The notes under the pieces are model-generated. The model was not told the origin of the DNA and did not search any database. It worked only from the letters and a program-made list of their open reading frames with translations. Positions 1 to 14,800 of a DNA stretch of 64,000 bases are shown here, piece by piece. The stretch covers positions 28,936,694 through 29,000,693 of the forward strand of contig NC_081145.1 of NCBI RefSeq assembly GCF_958295425.1. The letters run 5' to 3'. The translations under genes and the position numbers were made by a program. Position 1 is the first letter of the stretch. The number at the start of each line of letters is the position of its first letter. Origin of the DNA: Solea solea. Its lineage: Eukaryota; Chordata; Actinopteri; Pleuronectiformes; Soleidae.

Positions 1-560
1 AAATAACCAAGAGGGCAAAAAAACAACTCACCTCACTCACCCCGGGTCTGGAGGAGTCCAGGACCAAGGCAGGTTTTCACTGGGTCCTCACTCCAGAACA
101 CCTGCTTTCAGAATAAATCTGTAGAGGTCAAGTTAGGGAAGTGTTTAATGTGTGTGCTGTTTGCTGTGATATCACCATAGACTGTACTGACATAGGGGAC
201 TCATGATTTAGCTGGAGTTCACTTTCATGTTTTTGAAACCAGAAGTTTCCAGAAAAGGTTCGATAGCAGCTGTCCGTCACACCGGTGTCCACTTATTGTC
301 TATTTTCCTCTAAATGTCAATGCGATTTACAAAAGTGACATCATGTTCTGTTGAAGAAGAACTGAGGAAAATGTAAAATGATGTTTTAAATCAAGGAAGA
401 TAGAAGCTCATTTTCACAACCATTGGCGTTGCTTTTCATAACTCCTCGCCCTTTTGATGAGGACACACGGTTATCCATTATTATTTGACTAGAAGGAAGT
501 TTGATTGCTGCCAGATAAAAGACACATTATCATGGTAAACACCTGTTACTTCTGCATCAG
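1..560. other. Intron of the upstream laminin gene, no exon seen
   Basis: No laminin-like reading frame or convincing exon is visible here. The stretch ends in a splice acceptor (CATCAG) at 560 leading into the first recognisable exon, so it is most simply the 3' part of an intron of the gene entering from the left. Confidence 0.6.
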
Positions 561-3500
561 ATCCACAAAGCCAATCAGGCAGCGCAGGCGACCAAAAACC
601 AGGCCAAAGACTCACGTGAGAAGATCCACGACAGACTGGATTCCTTAGAGAGAGAGAACAAAACCAGGGAGTTGATCCAGCGAGCCAAAGACTACCTGAC
701 AGGTGAGTGTTTGTGAATGCATTCATCAATAAATGAAAGAATGATCGGATACATCAGACATAGTCTTTAAATTCTTAAACATATTTTTCGATCCATGTAA
801 GGGTTATTATTTTATCTTCTATGTTGGGATTAATCAGCTAATGATCTGCTATGATCCAGCCAGAGCTGTTTCTAGGGTCTCTGGGGGCCTGAGGCAAAGG
901 GGGGCAATGGGGGCCCTCTTTGAATCATCATCCTTTACACCTAGATAGTACTTTACCACATGCATTTACACCTGTCTCCAATGTCCACATCAAGAGCTGA
1001 TTGCTATCCCATCATGGTTATATTATCATCTGTGTGACTGTAAATTTGTCTCCTCACAGATGAGAGCGTTCCTCCAGAAGACATCGAGAAAATGGCCCAA
1101 GCTGTTCTGGACATTCAGCTGCGACAGTCACCTGCACACATCCAGTCAATGATCAGTGAAATCAACCGTCTTTCCAACATGTCAATGTTGCAGAAGGACT
1201 TGAAGAACCTGGATGAATATGAGCAGACATCTCAGAGTCTGCTGGAGAAGGCTCAGGAACTGAAGTTAGTTTCACCAACTAACCAATGTCATGTAAAATG
1301 TTAGCAGTCCTGCTCTGCGTGTGCTTACAGGGTGTCGTTTCTTATTGTTTTCTGTGTCCAGGGAGAACACAAAGGATATTGATGTGACAGACATCAGGAG
1401 AGACATTTATGATGCAGAGACAGCTCAGGACAAAGCAAACGATGACCTGGACACAGCCAGCCGAGACAGACACTCGACCAAAGACCGGATCCAACATGTA
1501 AATGTCCCCAATATCTCAAATAGGTCTTTTCATAGTGGAGAAAATAGTATTATTATTATAATAAATATATCTGTTTTAATGCTCTTTGGTTACTGTGGGT
1601 GTGTTTCAACTTATATTTGTCAAATTTTAGATTAAAGACAAACTCAACAAAGTTGACATGAAGGTGATTAAGAGTCGTCCCGAGGACCTGAAAAATGAGA
1701 TCAGTTTTCTAAAGAAGAAAAATGAGGAGAACAGAGAATCTGCAAGAAACGCTCGAGATGCTGCAGAGACGGCTTTAAATGCCACAGACACACAAATGGT
1801 AAGATGAACACAGACAAAACAACTGACACAGAACTACAGACAAAACAACCCACACAGAGAACTACAGACAAAACAATTGACACAGAGAACTACAGACAAA
1901 ACAACTGACATAACTACAGACAAAACAACTGACACAGAGAACTACAGACAAAACAATTGACACAGAGAACTACAGACAAAACAACTGACAGAACTACAGA
2001 CAAAACAACTGACACAGAGAACTACAGACAAAACAACCCACACAGAGAACTACAGACAAAAGAACTGACACAGAGAACTACAGACAAAACAACCCACACA
2101 GAGAACTACAGACAAAACAACCGAAACAGAGAACTACAGACAAAACAACCGACAGAAAACTACAGACAAAACAAGCGAAACAGAGAACTACAGACAAAAC
2201 AACTGAAACAGAGAACTACAGAAAAAACAACTTTCACAGAGAACTACATACAAAACAACTGTCACAGAGAACTACAGACAAAACAACCGACACAGAGAAC
2301 TACGGACAAAACAACAGACACAGAACTAGAGACAAAACAACCCACACAGAGAACTACAGACAAAACAATTGACACAGAGAACTACAGACAAAACAACTGA
2401 CATAACTACAGACAAAACAACTGACACATAGAACTACAGACAAAACAATTGACACAGAGAACTACAGACAAAACAACTGACAGAACTACAGACAAAACAA
2501 CTGACACAGAGAACTACAGACAAAACAACCCACACAGAGAACTACAGACAAAACAACCGAAACAGAGAACTACAGACAAAACAACCGACAGAAAACTACA
2601 GACAAAACAAGCGAAACAGAGAACTACAGACAAAACAACTGAAACAGAGAACTACAGACAAAACAACTGAAACAGAGAACTACAGAAAAAACAACTTTCA
2701 CAGAGAACTACATACAAAACAACTGTCACAGAGAACTACAGACAAAACAACCGACACAGAGAACTACGGACAAAACAACCGACACAGAACTACGGACAAA
2801 ACAACTGTCACAGAGAACTACATACAAAACAACCGACACAGAGAACTACGGACAAAACAACTGACACAGAACTACAGACAACTGTGAGCTGAGTTAATAT
2901 CACACCCACGTGTGATTGTATTTGAAGGTAAACTTAATATTAGTTTTGAGTGGATGGCGAGCACTGTGGGCTTACTTTTGACTTTTTGACTTCTTTTTTA
3001 AGTGTTTGTCATGTGACTGTCTTGCAGGAACTGGAAGATGTGATGAAGATGTTTCAGTTGCTGAAGCAGAAAAACTCGACTCAGGCGCTTCATGGTGAAG
3101 CTGGAGAACGAGTGAAGAACATCATAAAAGAGGCAGAAGATGTGAACCGTCAGGTGCAGGACAAATTTGTCCAGTTACGAGGTACAACAACGACCATTTC
3201 TCATTATGCTTACATGTACTTCAGTATGAGTTTATGTAATTATATATCGTTCGTAGATAGATCAATGCTACTCATTGAAATGTGTCTATAATGTTGTAAT
3301 GTCTTGAGAAAGTGTATCTAGTGATTTGGTGCAATACAAATAACATTTTGCTTGGTTTGATTTGGACCCATACGCAACATCAGACATATACTGTAAGATA
3401 CAACAACATGCTAATAATAAAAATGATAATAATAAAACTAAAGAAACAGGAGCATAAAATCAACAAACCGGTAGAATGAAATAAATAAATGAGGAGTCCA

Positions 3501-4019
3501 CCTGAATATCAATATCACTGCTCATTTATCTGTCTGATGGGTTAGGGTTAGTGTTTAAGGTCAAAGGTCAAAGACTGAAGACTAATGATCTTTGTGATCC
3601 ATGATTTTCATTTCATCCAGGATTTAGAAAATAAAGAAAGTTTATAATATTCCAACAATCATATCTTTATCATTCATAAATTGTTTTTATTTCCGATGAG
3701 TTGCTGTCAATGTGGAAACTTCTTATTATTACATTGTTCTGATCGTGTCTTCACCTAAAAATCATCCACTATGGTTATAATCGGAACTCGAAATTCAAAG
3801 TATGAAACTGAAATCATGGAAGAGCAAAAGTGACTTCACCATTGTGTGTGTGTGTATGTGTGTGTGTGTGTGTGTTCAGGTCTCGATGAGAAAATCCAGC
3901 TGCTGATCAAAAGAAAAGATCAAAAGGTCACTGAAGTGTCCGACCTTCTGAAAACCGCTGAGTCACTGCGACAGGAAATCTCTCAACGGGCCGAAGAATA
4001 CGCCGACTGTACTTCATAA
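561..4019 (+). CDS. lamb4: Laminin subunit beta-4-like, C-terminal six exons (5' end outside window)
   Basis: Exons 561-702, 1060-1264, 1362-1497, 1631-1798, 3028-3181 and 3880-4019 join in one frame across GT-AG introns and give about 314 residues. The product is almost entirely heptad-type helix rich in K, E, Q and D, as in the C-terminal coiled-coil domain (domain I) of laminin short arms, through which beta chains assemble with alpha and gamma chains in the secretory pathway. It ends with a cysteine three residues from the terminus (ADCTS, stop 4017-4019), the position of the C-terminal beta-gamma disulphide. It differs clearly from the beta-1 gene that follows head-to-tail, and the LAMB4-LAMB1 adjacency of mammals suggests beta-4. 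The beta-4 name therefore rests on synteny and divergence, not on a search. Intron 4 is filled by a 28-bp minisatellite, and the last codons are the first unit of the satellite that follows. Confidence 0.72.
1801..2886 (+). repeat. 28-bp minisatellite filling intron 4 of the lamb4-like gene
   Basis: About 38 imperfect copies of a roughly 28-bp unit built around ACTACAGACAAAACAAC and GACACAGAG. The array begins within about 10 bases of the splice donor at 1799 and stops about 140 bases before the next exon. Long apparent ORFs on both strands are by-products of the repeat. Confidence 0.95.
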
Positions 4020-6933
4020 ATACTACAGACTGTACTTCATAAATACTACAGACTGTACTTCATAAATACGACAGACTATACTTCATAAATACTACAGACT
4101 GTACTTCATGAATACTACAGGGTACTGCATAATGTAATACTGTACTTTATAAATAATACAGACTGTACTTTATAAATACTACAGACTGTACTTCATAAAT
4201 ACTACAGACTGTACTTCATAGATACTACAGACTGTACTTCATGAATACTACAGGGTACTGCATAATGTAATACTGTACTTCATAAATACTACAGACTGTA
4301 CTTCATAAATACTACAGACTGTACTTCATGAATACTACAGACTGTACTTCATAAATACGACAGACTATACTTCATAAATACTACAGACTGTACTTCATGA
4401 ATACTACAGGGTACTGCATAATGTAATACTGTACGTTATGAATAATACAGACTGTACTTCATAAATACGACAGACTGTACTTCATGAATACTACAGGGTA
4501 CTGCATAATGTAATACTGTACTTTATAAATAATACAGACTGTACTTCATAAATACTACAGACTACTTCATAAATACTACAGATTGTATTTCATAAATACT
4601 ACAGTCTGTACTTCATAAATACTACAGACTGTACTTCATAAATACGACAGACTATACTTCATAAATACTACAGACTGTACTTCATGAATACTACAGGGTA
4701 CTGCATAATGTAATACTGTACGTTATAAATAATACTGACTGTACTTCATAAATACTACAGACTGTACTTCATAAATACGACAGACTGTACTTCATGAATA
4801 CTACAGGGTACTGCATAATGTAATACTGTACTTCATAAATACTACAGACTGTACTTCATAAATACTACAGACTGTACTTCATAAATACTACAGACTGTAC
4901 TTCATGAATACTACAGACTGTACTTCATAAATACTACACACTGTACTTCATGAATACTACAGGGTACTGCATAATGTAATACTGTACGTTATAAATAATA
5001 CAGACTGTACTTCATAAATACGACAGACTGTACTTCATAAATACTACACACTGTACTTCATGAATACTACAGGGTACTGCATAATGTAATACTGTACGTT
5101 ATAAATAATACAGACTGTACTTCATAAATACTACAGACTGTACTTCATAAATACGACAGACTGTACTTCATGAATACTAAAGGGTACTGCATAATGTAAT
5201 ACTGTACGTTATAAATAATACAGACTGTACTTCATAAATACTACAGACTGTACTTCATAAATACGACAGACTATACTTCATAAATACTACAGACTGTACT
5301 TCATGAATACTACAGGGTACTGCATAATGTAATACTGTACGTTATAAATAATACAGACTGTACTTCATAAATACAACAGACTGTACTTCATGAATACTAC
5401 AGGGTACTGCATAATGTAATACTGTACTTTATAAATAATACAGACTGTACTTCATAAATACTACAGACTGTACTTCATAAATACGACAGACTATACTTCA
5501 TAAATACTACAGACTGTACTTCATGAATACTACAGGGTACTGCATAATGTAATACTGTACTTTATAAATAATACAGACTGTACTTTATAAATAATACAGA
5601 CTGTACTTTATAAATAATACAGACTGTACTTCATAAATACTACAGACTACTTCATAAATACTACAGATTGTATTTCATAAATACTACAGTCTGTACTTCA
5701 TAAATACTACAGACTGTACTTCATAAATACGACAGACTATACTTCATAAATACTACAGACTGTACTTCATGAATACTACAGGGTACTGCATAATGTAATA
5801 CTGTACGTTATAAATAATACTGACTGTACTTCATAAATACTACAGACTGTACTTCATAAATATGACAGACTGTACTTCATGAATACTACAGGGTACTGCA
5901 TAATGTAATACTGTACTTTATAAACAATACAGACTGTACTTCATAAATACTACAGACTGTACTTCATAAATACTACAGATTGTATTTCATAAATACTAGT
6001 CTGTACTTCATAAATACTACAGTGTACTGCATAATGTTATACTGTACTTTATAAATATTACAGTCTGTACTTCATAGATACTACATTGTACTAGAAAATG
6101 TAATGCTGTACTTTATAAATACTACAGACGGTACTTCATAAATACTACAGACTATACTTCATAAATACTACAGGGTACTGCATAATGTAATACTGTACTT
6201 TATAAATAATACAGACTGTACTTCATAAATACTACAGGCTGTACTTTATAAATACTACATTGTACTGGAAAATGTAATGCTGTACTTCATAAATACTACA
6301 GTCTGTACTTTATAAATACTACATTGTACTGGAAAATGTAATGCTGTACTTTATAAATACTACAGACTGTACTTTATGAATACTACATTGTACTGCAAAA
6401 TGTAATACTGTACTTTATAAATACTACAGACTGTACTTCATAAATACGACAGGCTGTACTTCATAAATACTACAGACTATACTTCATAAATACTACAGAC
6501 TGTACTTCATGAATACTACAGGGTACTGCATAATGTAATGCTGTACTTTATAAATAATACAGACTGTACTTCATAAATACGACAGACTGTACTTCATAAA
6601 TACGACAGACTATACTTCATAAATACTACAGACTGTACTTCATGAATACTACAGGGTACTGCATAATGTAATACTGTACTTCATAAATACTACAGACTTT
6701 TTCATAAATACTACAGACTGTACTTCATAGATACTACAGGCTGTACTTTATAAATACTACAGACTGAACTTTATAAATACTACGTTGTACTGCAAAATGT
6801 AATGCTGTACTTTATAAATACTACGGACTGTACTTTATAAATACTACATTGTACTGCAAAATGTAATACTGTACTTTATAAATACTACAGACTGTACTTC
6901 ATAAATACTACAGGCTGTACTTTATAAATACTA
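4008..6933 (+). repeat. 23-bp satellite beginning in the lamb4-like stop-codon region
   Basis: About 2.9 kb of tandem repeats with unit GACTGTACTTCATAAATACT plus ACA (23 bp), interspersed with a variant block containing GGGTACTGCATAATGTAAT. The first unit overlaps the last codons of the lamb4-like gene (GAC TGT ACT TCA TAA), so the coding end and satellite share sequence. The ordered alternation of the two unit types suggests a higher-order repeat. No coding potential. Confidence 0.95.
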
Positions 6934-7720
6934 CTACTACGTGTCTGTGAATGTGTGATGACCTGCAGAGACAAGCAGTCAACCAATCAGAGAGCAGATG
7001 CTCTGTTTGAGAAGACATAAACAGCGCACACACGCACACACACACACACACTCAGCGCCCCCCCCCCCACACACACACACCTCCCCCACATTTAAACCTC
7101 ACCTGCAACAACAAAGGACAAGTATTTGTGGGGGGGAGGGGGGCGCGTGAGGAATGTCTATTGTCTGTAGAATCTTGAGGAGAAGAATGTGTGTGTGTGT
7201 GTGTGTGTGTGTGTTAAACAAAAAGATGAGTGAATGAATAAAGACAGAACAACAGATAAACACTCGTCTGTATGTGATGGACGTCTTCACCTCAGACAGA
7301 CAGACAGAGTGAGAGACACAGACAGAGCGAGAGACAGAGATACTGGAATTCTGGTCATTTGTTGTTTTTCAAAATAAAAGCAGAGCTTTTGTTTGAGAAC
7401 GAGTTCTGTTTGTTATTTTATTTTCTATCATTTCTATCTTTATCTTTATATAATTATAGATTTATATTTCATCAGTGACGCAGTCACACACTTTCTCTAA
7501 AACTCTCTTTCATGTATTTTACTGAAATCTCCGCCTTTTATTTTGAAAGTTCTCTGTGGTGGTCGTCCTGTGGTGAATTTACCGGTGATTCTGAAAAGTC
7601 CGGGTCTCAGTCTGCGGGTCGACACGACTCAAAGCTTCTCCGTGAACATCTGCACACGGTCTGAGGATTCTGGACTCTTGTGGACTCTTCATGGTTGTTT
7701 GCGTCTCCAGGTGAAGAATC
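6934..7720 (+). promoter_or_regulatory. Upstream and 5' UTR region of lamb1
   Basis: This is the only non-satellite sequence between the two laminin genes, so the lamb1 promoter must lie here or in the satellite. It holds an ACCAATCAG (CCAAT-box-like) at about 6980, mixed CA/C-rich and TG microsatellites (about 7023-7080 and 7188-7214) and AT-rich DNA at 7390-7470. A seven-codon upstream ORF (ATG 7691, TGA 7712-7714) ends just before the lamb1 start. No TATA box can be assigned with confidence. Confidence 0.45.
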
Positions 7721-8815
7721 ATGTTTCAGATCGTTCTACTGCTGCTCGGTGAGTTTTCGTTCGCAATTCTTCAGTGACGTCACAGTTTACCTCATGAATT
7801 TAATGTTTGAATTCAGTTCAATCAGATGAAGAGTTAGAGCTCGATGATCGACGATCGATCTGTGAACAAAGACAAACTTTTGTATTTGATTAAAAAAAGC
7901 ACACGTGTAAAAACTGAAGAACAAAGAAAGAGTCGATCAGAGACATAATCGGAGATCAGATGATTTGAGTGAATTCGAGGATTAAATCACGTTTAAGTTC
8001 ACTTTTACTTCATGTCGCTAAAAACTTTGAAGTTGATTATTTACCTCACGTGATTAAATTTAAACTTAATGAAATACAAAAGCTTTGAAACCCTCAATCA
8101 GGAATATAATCGGATTAAATGTCACCTGATATTTATCAGAAAAAGTAAACTTTTAAAACTCGATCGCTCTATTGTCCACACACGCTATGTGTGTGTGTGT
8201 GTGTGTGTGCGCGCGCGCGCCTCCGCGTGCGTTTACACCGGGAATCCACATCAATCACGTCAGCTGTGATTCATCATGAATGTCTCAGAGTTCCTTCTGC
8301 AATCAAAGTAAGGGGCGGGGTTAGGGGCCGCTGTGGGTGGAGCTGCACCTCAGCACTCTAATCCTCAGAGTTAGTTATCTGGATAGATCATTAGATTAGA
8401 ATTCATCAGATGATGTTGATAGAGATATATAATCAGATTTCATCATCAGACAAAGTGTATGTTAACATTTAATCAGATAACATCATCAGACAAAGTGTAT
8501 GTTAACATTTAATCAGATAACATCACCAGATAAAGTGGATGTTTAATCAGTATGTTGACATATTGAACAGCTCATGTCATCAATGCTTTCAGTTGCACAG
8601 GTGTGTACCTGTGCTCAGGAGGGCGGGGCCTCTGTGGGCTGGGACACGAATGATGTCATTGTCCCAGAGTTCAGTGACGTGTGCACCGAGGGCAGCTGTT
8701 ACCCGGCAACAGGAGACCTTCTGATTGGCCGAGCTCCCCAACTGTCGTCCACCTCCACCTGTGGTTTGACCCGGCCTGGACCATTCTGCATCGTCAGCCA
8801 CCTGCAGGTAGAGTC

Positions 8816-8859
<44 letters not shown>

Positions 8860-11800
8860 GGCGATTCTAGAGTCTGTTGGGACCCCAAGCAAAAATTCCC
8901 AGGGGGCCTTTCCCACCAGTATTCATCACCATTCTGTTATAAATAATCTGACACCAACGATGAAAACAAAAGGTTTTTATTCCAAATGAAAAAAAAAAAA
9001 CACTGAAAAACCTTTTTAATGAAATATTTTTGAAAATAAATAATGTGAAAATATAAATATATAGAAGATTAAAATACTGTAAATAACATTAAAAAAACAA
9101 CCTTGGGGGGCGCTGTTGAGCTTTAATGGAGTAGGACATGAGTTAGGAGGCTGCTGCCGATTCCGATTAAAATTGTAATTCATCCGTGCTTTTTGGTCAC
9201 ATATGTGTCTTACTCCGCAGTACTTTTTGTTGGGAAGTTTAGCTTTGGACTTGCATAAAATGTCTGGAAGAAAGGCTAAAACTTGCAATACTATTCAGAC
9301 ACAGCTGAGACCTGGTCCGCAATCCACGACCACATCCTCGAGTGAGCCTTCGGCTCCTGTAGAGGCATCGCTGAGGAAAGATATTGCTGATATTTTTAAA
9401 AAATAAAAAAGGAGCTCCAGGATGCTCTCGGGGATGTTTTGTCTACTATCCAGCTCGACTTGCAGGCGGTGAAGACACAGCTGGCGAATGATAAAGCTTC
9501 TACCGATGCTACCGTGTCCAAGCTAAAAGGTACCGTTGGAGAGATAGAGAACACACTCACCGAGTGCTCCGATGACATTGCCAAGTTGAAGACTGCTATC
9601 AAGTCCCTCACAGCTAATGTAGCCAAGATGGAAAATAAATGTGATGACTTGGAGTCCAGATCACGGTGTAACAACATTAGGATAGTGGGAGTACCAGAGG
9701 GTCCCGACACCTGTACCACTGCTGCTGTAGCCGCCTTACTGAAGGAAGCTTTCAATCTGGTAAAGGAGCCGCTTTTGGACCGGTCCCACTGGACCCTCCA
9801 ACCCAAACCCAAGCCCGGTTATCGTCCACGAGCCATTGTGTGCAGATTTCATTATCACGGTGACTGTGTTGACATTTTATGCCACACTAGAGAGCCTCAG
9901 CAGATTAAAGTCAGAGACCTGACCATCTTAGTCTTCCCCGACCAAACCGCCAAGATAGCTCGGGCTCGGGCTGCATTCAATGAGGTCAGGTTCCAACTAC
10001 GTGGCATTGATGGTGCTCGGTATGGTCTGTTTCATCCTGCGCGACTTTGCATCACATACAACAGGGTTGAGTTTGTGGACACACTGGCCTTAATTCTCCA
10101 CCTGTGCAGTATTCGGTGGTTTTCTGGTTTGTTGTGCTAACTGGGTTCGTATCATATGCCGTGATAGGGCTGTGTCATATTTTGTATTTTTTGTATTATT
10201 TTTTTTTTGTCCTTCAGGTCAGATCAGCACTTCCTCGTTTTATGGTCTCTGCATTGGTTTGTACAGGACTTATGGTGCTTACTGTTATTTGTTATTTGTA
10301 TTTTCACGTGCTTTACTGTATCCGTCTGATCTATGTGGAAACGTGGTTTGTGTTATTAAGGCGGTCATCTTTATTGTTTTCTTTGAGTGTTAACCTTTTA
10401 GTTGAAACAATATTTGGTAATGTGAGTTTATTTTCCTCAATATTTTGTGTTTATTAATACGCGCATACTAAAGTGTTGAGTTGGCGGGAGTTTTTTTTCT
10501 CTCTCTCTTTTTCTCTCTTACTTTTGTTTGTTCTGCGTCGTCTCTGGGTTGTTCAAACACTATCATGAACAACTTTTGGTTATTGTGGGGAACACTGCTG
10601 TCTCCTTTGTTCTGTCGTTATATGGGGACTTTGGGTGTATTTATGTTTTGGGGTATGTTGGGGGGAGGGTGTCCTGCCTCAGCTCTCTAAACATTTGCAT
10701 TTTTTTTATTTAAATGGTTAATGGCAATATAGGTCCCAGTATTGCTGGATCAGGCACACCTCTCAGATTTATTAGTTGGAATATCAGAGGTATGGGTAAT
10801 CCTGTTAAGAGATCTAAGGTTTTTACACACTTGAAAGATTTTGAACTCTGATATAGTATTTTTACAGGAGACTTACCTTCGTAATAAAGATCACCATAAG
10901 TTACATTGTCCTTGGGTAAGTCAAGTCTCCCACTCAAACTTTAATTTCGAAAGCTAGAGGGGTGTCATTCTAATTAACAAAAAAGTTCACTTCTTATCCA
11001 CTGATAGGAATGGCAGATACCTTATAGTTGCTGGTACCCTAATGCAAAAAAAAGTTTGGTTGTTAAATGTATATGCCCCAAACTTCGATGATGTTGAATT
11101 CGCTAACAGATTGCTGAGTAACATCCCCTTCTTGAATACTCACCTGCTGATCCTCGGAGGGGATCTAAATTGTGTTTTTGACCCAGTATTGGATCGTCTA
11201 ATCCTCGTAATCTGACTCAATCTGCTATGTCTAATACATTCTCTGATTTTATGAACCAGACTGGTCTTGTTGATCCGTGGAGATTTCGTAACCCCTCTAT
11301 TAAAATGTTTTTCTTGTTTCTCCCAAGTACACCATTCGTATTCTAGAATTGATTATTTTTTTTATTGACAGTACTCTTAATTCTTGTGTAAATTCTTTTG
11401 ACTGTTTAGGTATTGTAATATCTGACCATTCACCTTTATTATTAAATATTCAAATTTCTAACTACAAACGTAGCCCACCAATTTGGAGATTCAACTCTCT
11501 TCTTTTGGCAGACAAAGAATTTTGCGAACTCATTTCTAATTCAATTGTTGAGTTCTTGTCTTTCAATCAAAATGACTCCTCTTCATATTCATTGCTATGG
11601 GAGACACTTAAATGTTACCTGAAAGGTCATATTATTTCTTACTCTTGCTCTTTCTAACAAAAATATTAATGCTAGGCTTAAGGAACTTACTTCTGCGATC
11701 AGTACCCTTGATCAAGGATATGCATTGAACCCTTCTCCAGAACTACAAAGCAGTGTCTTGATTTGCAAGCATAATTTGATCTTATTTCAACTAAAGAGGC

Positions 11801-14800
11801 AGAGCACTTGTTTTACCCAGTCGAGGCTCATATTATGAACATGGCGACAAGGCAGGTCGTTTACTGGCTCAACAGTTATGACGACAGGCCACTTACCGCT
11901 TGATGCCTAGTATAAAAAAATAAAGGAATGGCTCAGTGGTCAAGACTGGTACCCTGTGTGCGAAAGACATCATGGTCGCAAGTTCGACTCCACCCCTGGC
12001 TGATTGTACTCAATCCCATTGTAAGTTGCTTTGGATAAAAGCATGTCTGCTAAATGATATGTCATGTAATACTACAGACCCCTTGGTAATTAATGCTATT
12101 TTAAATAATTTTATTCTTCATTATAAATCTGAATTTCCTACAGACAACACTAAAATGAATGACTTTCTTCAGAACCTTTCGAATCGTGTCATTGATACTA
12201 ATACTGCCGGACAACTGGACTCCCCACTCCCTTGAAGAAGTTGCAAATGCAATTAAATGAAGAAAAATGATTGTGTATTCTTTTTCCACACTTTGGGGAG
12301 TGTTAAGGCCTCCAGAGTCCCAAATATAAGTATTAAAATGATTAAAAAGTTGATTTCGCAATACATAATACATAGGTATGGAAAGCATACTAGGACAAAC
12401 TAAAACGAAACTCAAAGGTGTAAATGGGCTAGATAAATAATACAACAGAAAAACAGTAAACTTTCCTACAAAGCTGCCCCAAAATTTAAACATTAAATTT
12501 GTTCAACAAAAAGGGAAGTCTACTCATTACTTGGGTTAGCATCTTCATCATCTTCCCAAGCTTGCAATCTCACCAATTGTGCAACAGGGCAAAGGTAAGT
12601 TTGCCCTTTGATCTTCACCTCCGCTGCTCTGACACGGCCATCCATGCCTTGACAGACTTTGACTAAGTGCATTTAGCATTCCCTCCACTTCAATCAGCAC
12701 AGTTTGAAGTACTTATTCTGGAACTGTTTGATTAGTCAACAGAACTTGAAGAGCTGTCTTCACTGATCTTACTTCAAACTCCCAGGTGCCTCCGAAATGT
12801 GGCAACCCGGAGGGTTACACCGAAACTCAGTTTCTTGTCCTACCAGCTTCTCTTTGATGGAGGTTTCCATAGCTTCAAAGTTTGCCTGGAGTTCAGCTGC
12901 TCCTCCATGAAGTTTGTTCCTCTGTCGGATAGTATCTCGAGTGGCTTGCCACGGCGTGCTATGAACCGTTGTAGGGCCATCAGCAAGGCATCAGTATCCA
13001 TACTCTCCAGCAGGTCGAGATGCACACAACTAGTAGTCATGCATTTGAAGATGATACCCCACCGCTTTTTGATGCGTCTGCCCACCTTGATGTTGTAGGG
13101 ACCGAAGCAGTCTACTCCAGTCGACCAAAATGGTGGGCTTGAACAGTCGAAGCCGTGAAGGGGGTAGATCTGCCATCTTTGGTATCTCTGGGCCACCTCT
13201 GGCACTCCGACCAGCTATACTGGTGTTTCCTGACTGATTCCCTTCCTCGCAGAATCCAATACTTCCTACGTAGCTCACCAATCACTCGTTCGGGACCAGT
13301 GTGGAGTTTGGAGTCGTAGTCTTTGATGAGAAGACGAGTCACTTGTGTTTTGGATCTAGGATTATGGGATGACTGGCGTCTGGATCTAGACCCTCGGCTC
13401 TCCGGAGTCGTCCTCCAACTCTTATCAGTCCGGTGGCCGTGTCATATTCAGGAGCAAGCATGAACAAGTACCAGCAGCTAGAGTCTGTACCTCTTCCGGG
13501 AAGCTATCCTCTTGAGCTTATTTCAGGACATGTAGCGGTAGGGTAGAGTGGGAGTACTTGTTTGCAGTTTTAAAGAAATTCGGATTAGGTGATAAATTTA
13601 TTTCTTGGATTCACCTTCTTTATTTGTCCCCTAAAGCCAGTGTCCATACTAACGATGTTAATTCTGATTATTTTGCCCTTGAACGTGGAAGTCGCCAAGG
13701 TAGTCCCTTGTCACCTTTGCTCTTTGCCATCGCTATAGAGCCTCTGTCTTATTACATTAAGATCTTCCTAAGATTTGTTATTGTGTATAACTGATCCTAC
13801 ACTTTCTATCCCTGCTGTTTTAGCTATTCTGGAGAACTTCAGCACCTTTTCAGGTTATAAATTAAATTTGGGGAAAATGAGTGTTTTCCCATTAATACTG
13901 CAGCTTGTCATCTTCACCAGTCAGATTTACCTTTTCAGTTTAGTCCATCAGGGTTTAAATACTCATTAACGTGACTCGTTCTTTATCTAGCCTTGCATCT
14001 GCTAATTTCACTCCCCTTATCTCAAAGATTACGTCCGATATTCAAAGATGGAGTAACCTCCCCCTTTCATTAACTGGCAAGATTAATGTTGTTAGAATGA
14101 ATATTTTACCAAAATTTCTATTTTTATTCCAGTCAATTCCTCTTTTTCTGCCAAAATATTTTTTTGACTCACTGGACACGATAATTTTTTCTTTTCTTTG
14201 GGGGTGGGAAATCTAGGGTTCGTAAAACTTTACTGCAGAGATGCAGACTTAGTGGTGGACTTGCATTACCTAATTTTCTAACTTACTATTGGGCTGCTAA
14301 CATCCATAAACTTTGCTATGAATCCTCTTGGTGTAATTTGGAACTATCATCCTGTAGAGCAGTGGTCCCCAACCACTGGGCCGCGGCCCGGTACCGGTCC
14401 GTGGATCAATTGGTACCGGGCCGCACAAGAAATAATAAATAATTTCCGTTTTTTTTTTAAATTTATTATCCAAGTATGAGCAATCTTTTATTTTGAAAAA
14501 CCTTTTATTTTGAAAATAAAAGGTTTTGTCAAGGTAAAATTGTCAAGCGTTGACCGGTCCTTGGTGATAAAAAGATTGGGGACCACTAGTGTAGAGGATC
14601 TTCTATTCCTGCTCTACTTTATTCCTCTTAACCTACAAAACCTTCTCTATATACTGATAATCAGGTGGTTCTTAACACACTCAAGATCTGGAATCAATTT
14701 AGACGGCATTTTAAATTTGTAGCTGCATCTTCCTTGGGTCCTTTAAATAACAACCATTTATTTCCTCCATCACTTTCGTACTCGACATGTTCTGTGTGAC

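Noticed and set aside
1957..2670. ORFs rich in QRTTDKTT
   Set aside because: They are translations of the 28-bp intronic minisatellite and have no independent start, domain or splice support.
4008..6933. Possible CRISPR-like array of short direct repeats
   Set aside because: Repeats are contiguous with no unique spacers, in a vertebrate gene context; it is a satellite.
8600..8601. GCACAG/GTGTGT as the lamb1 exon-2 acceptor
   Set aside because: It would put exon 2 out of phase with exon 1. The CTTTCAG at 8592 keeps the frame and gives a sensible signal peptide.
11925..12075. Functional tRNA gene
   Set aside because: Only the A and B boxes are tRNA-like. The sequence does not fold into a complete cloverleaf by eye, and it has the SINE tail shared with the copy at 25110.
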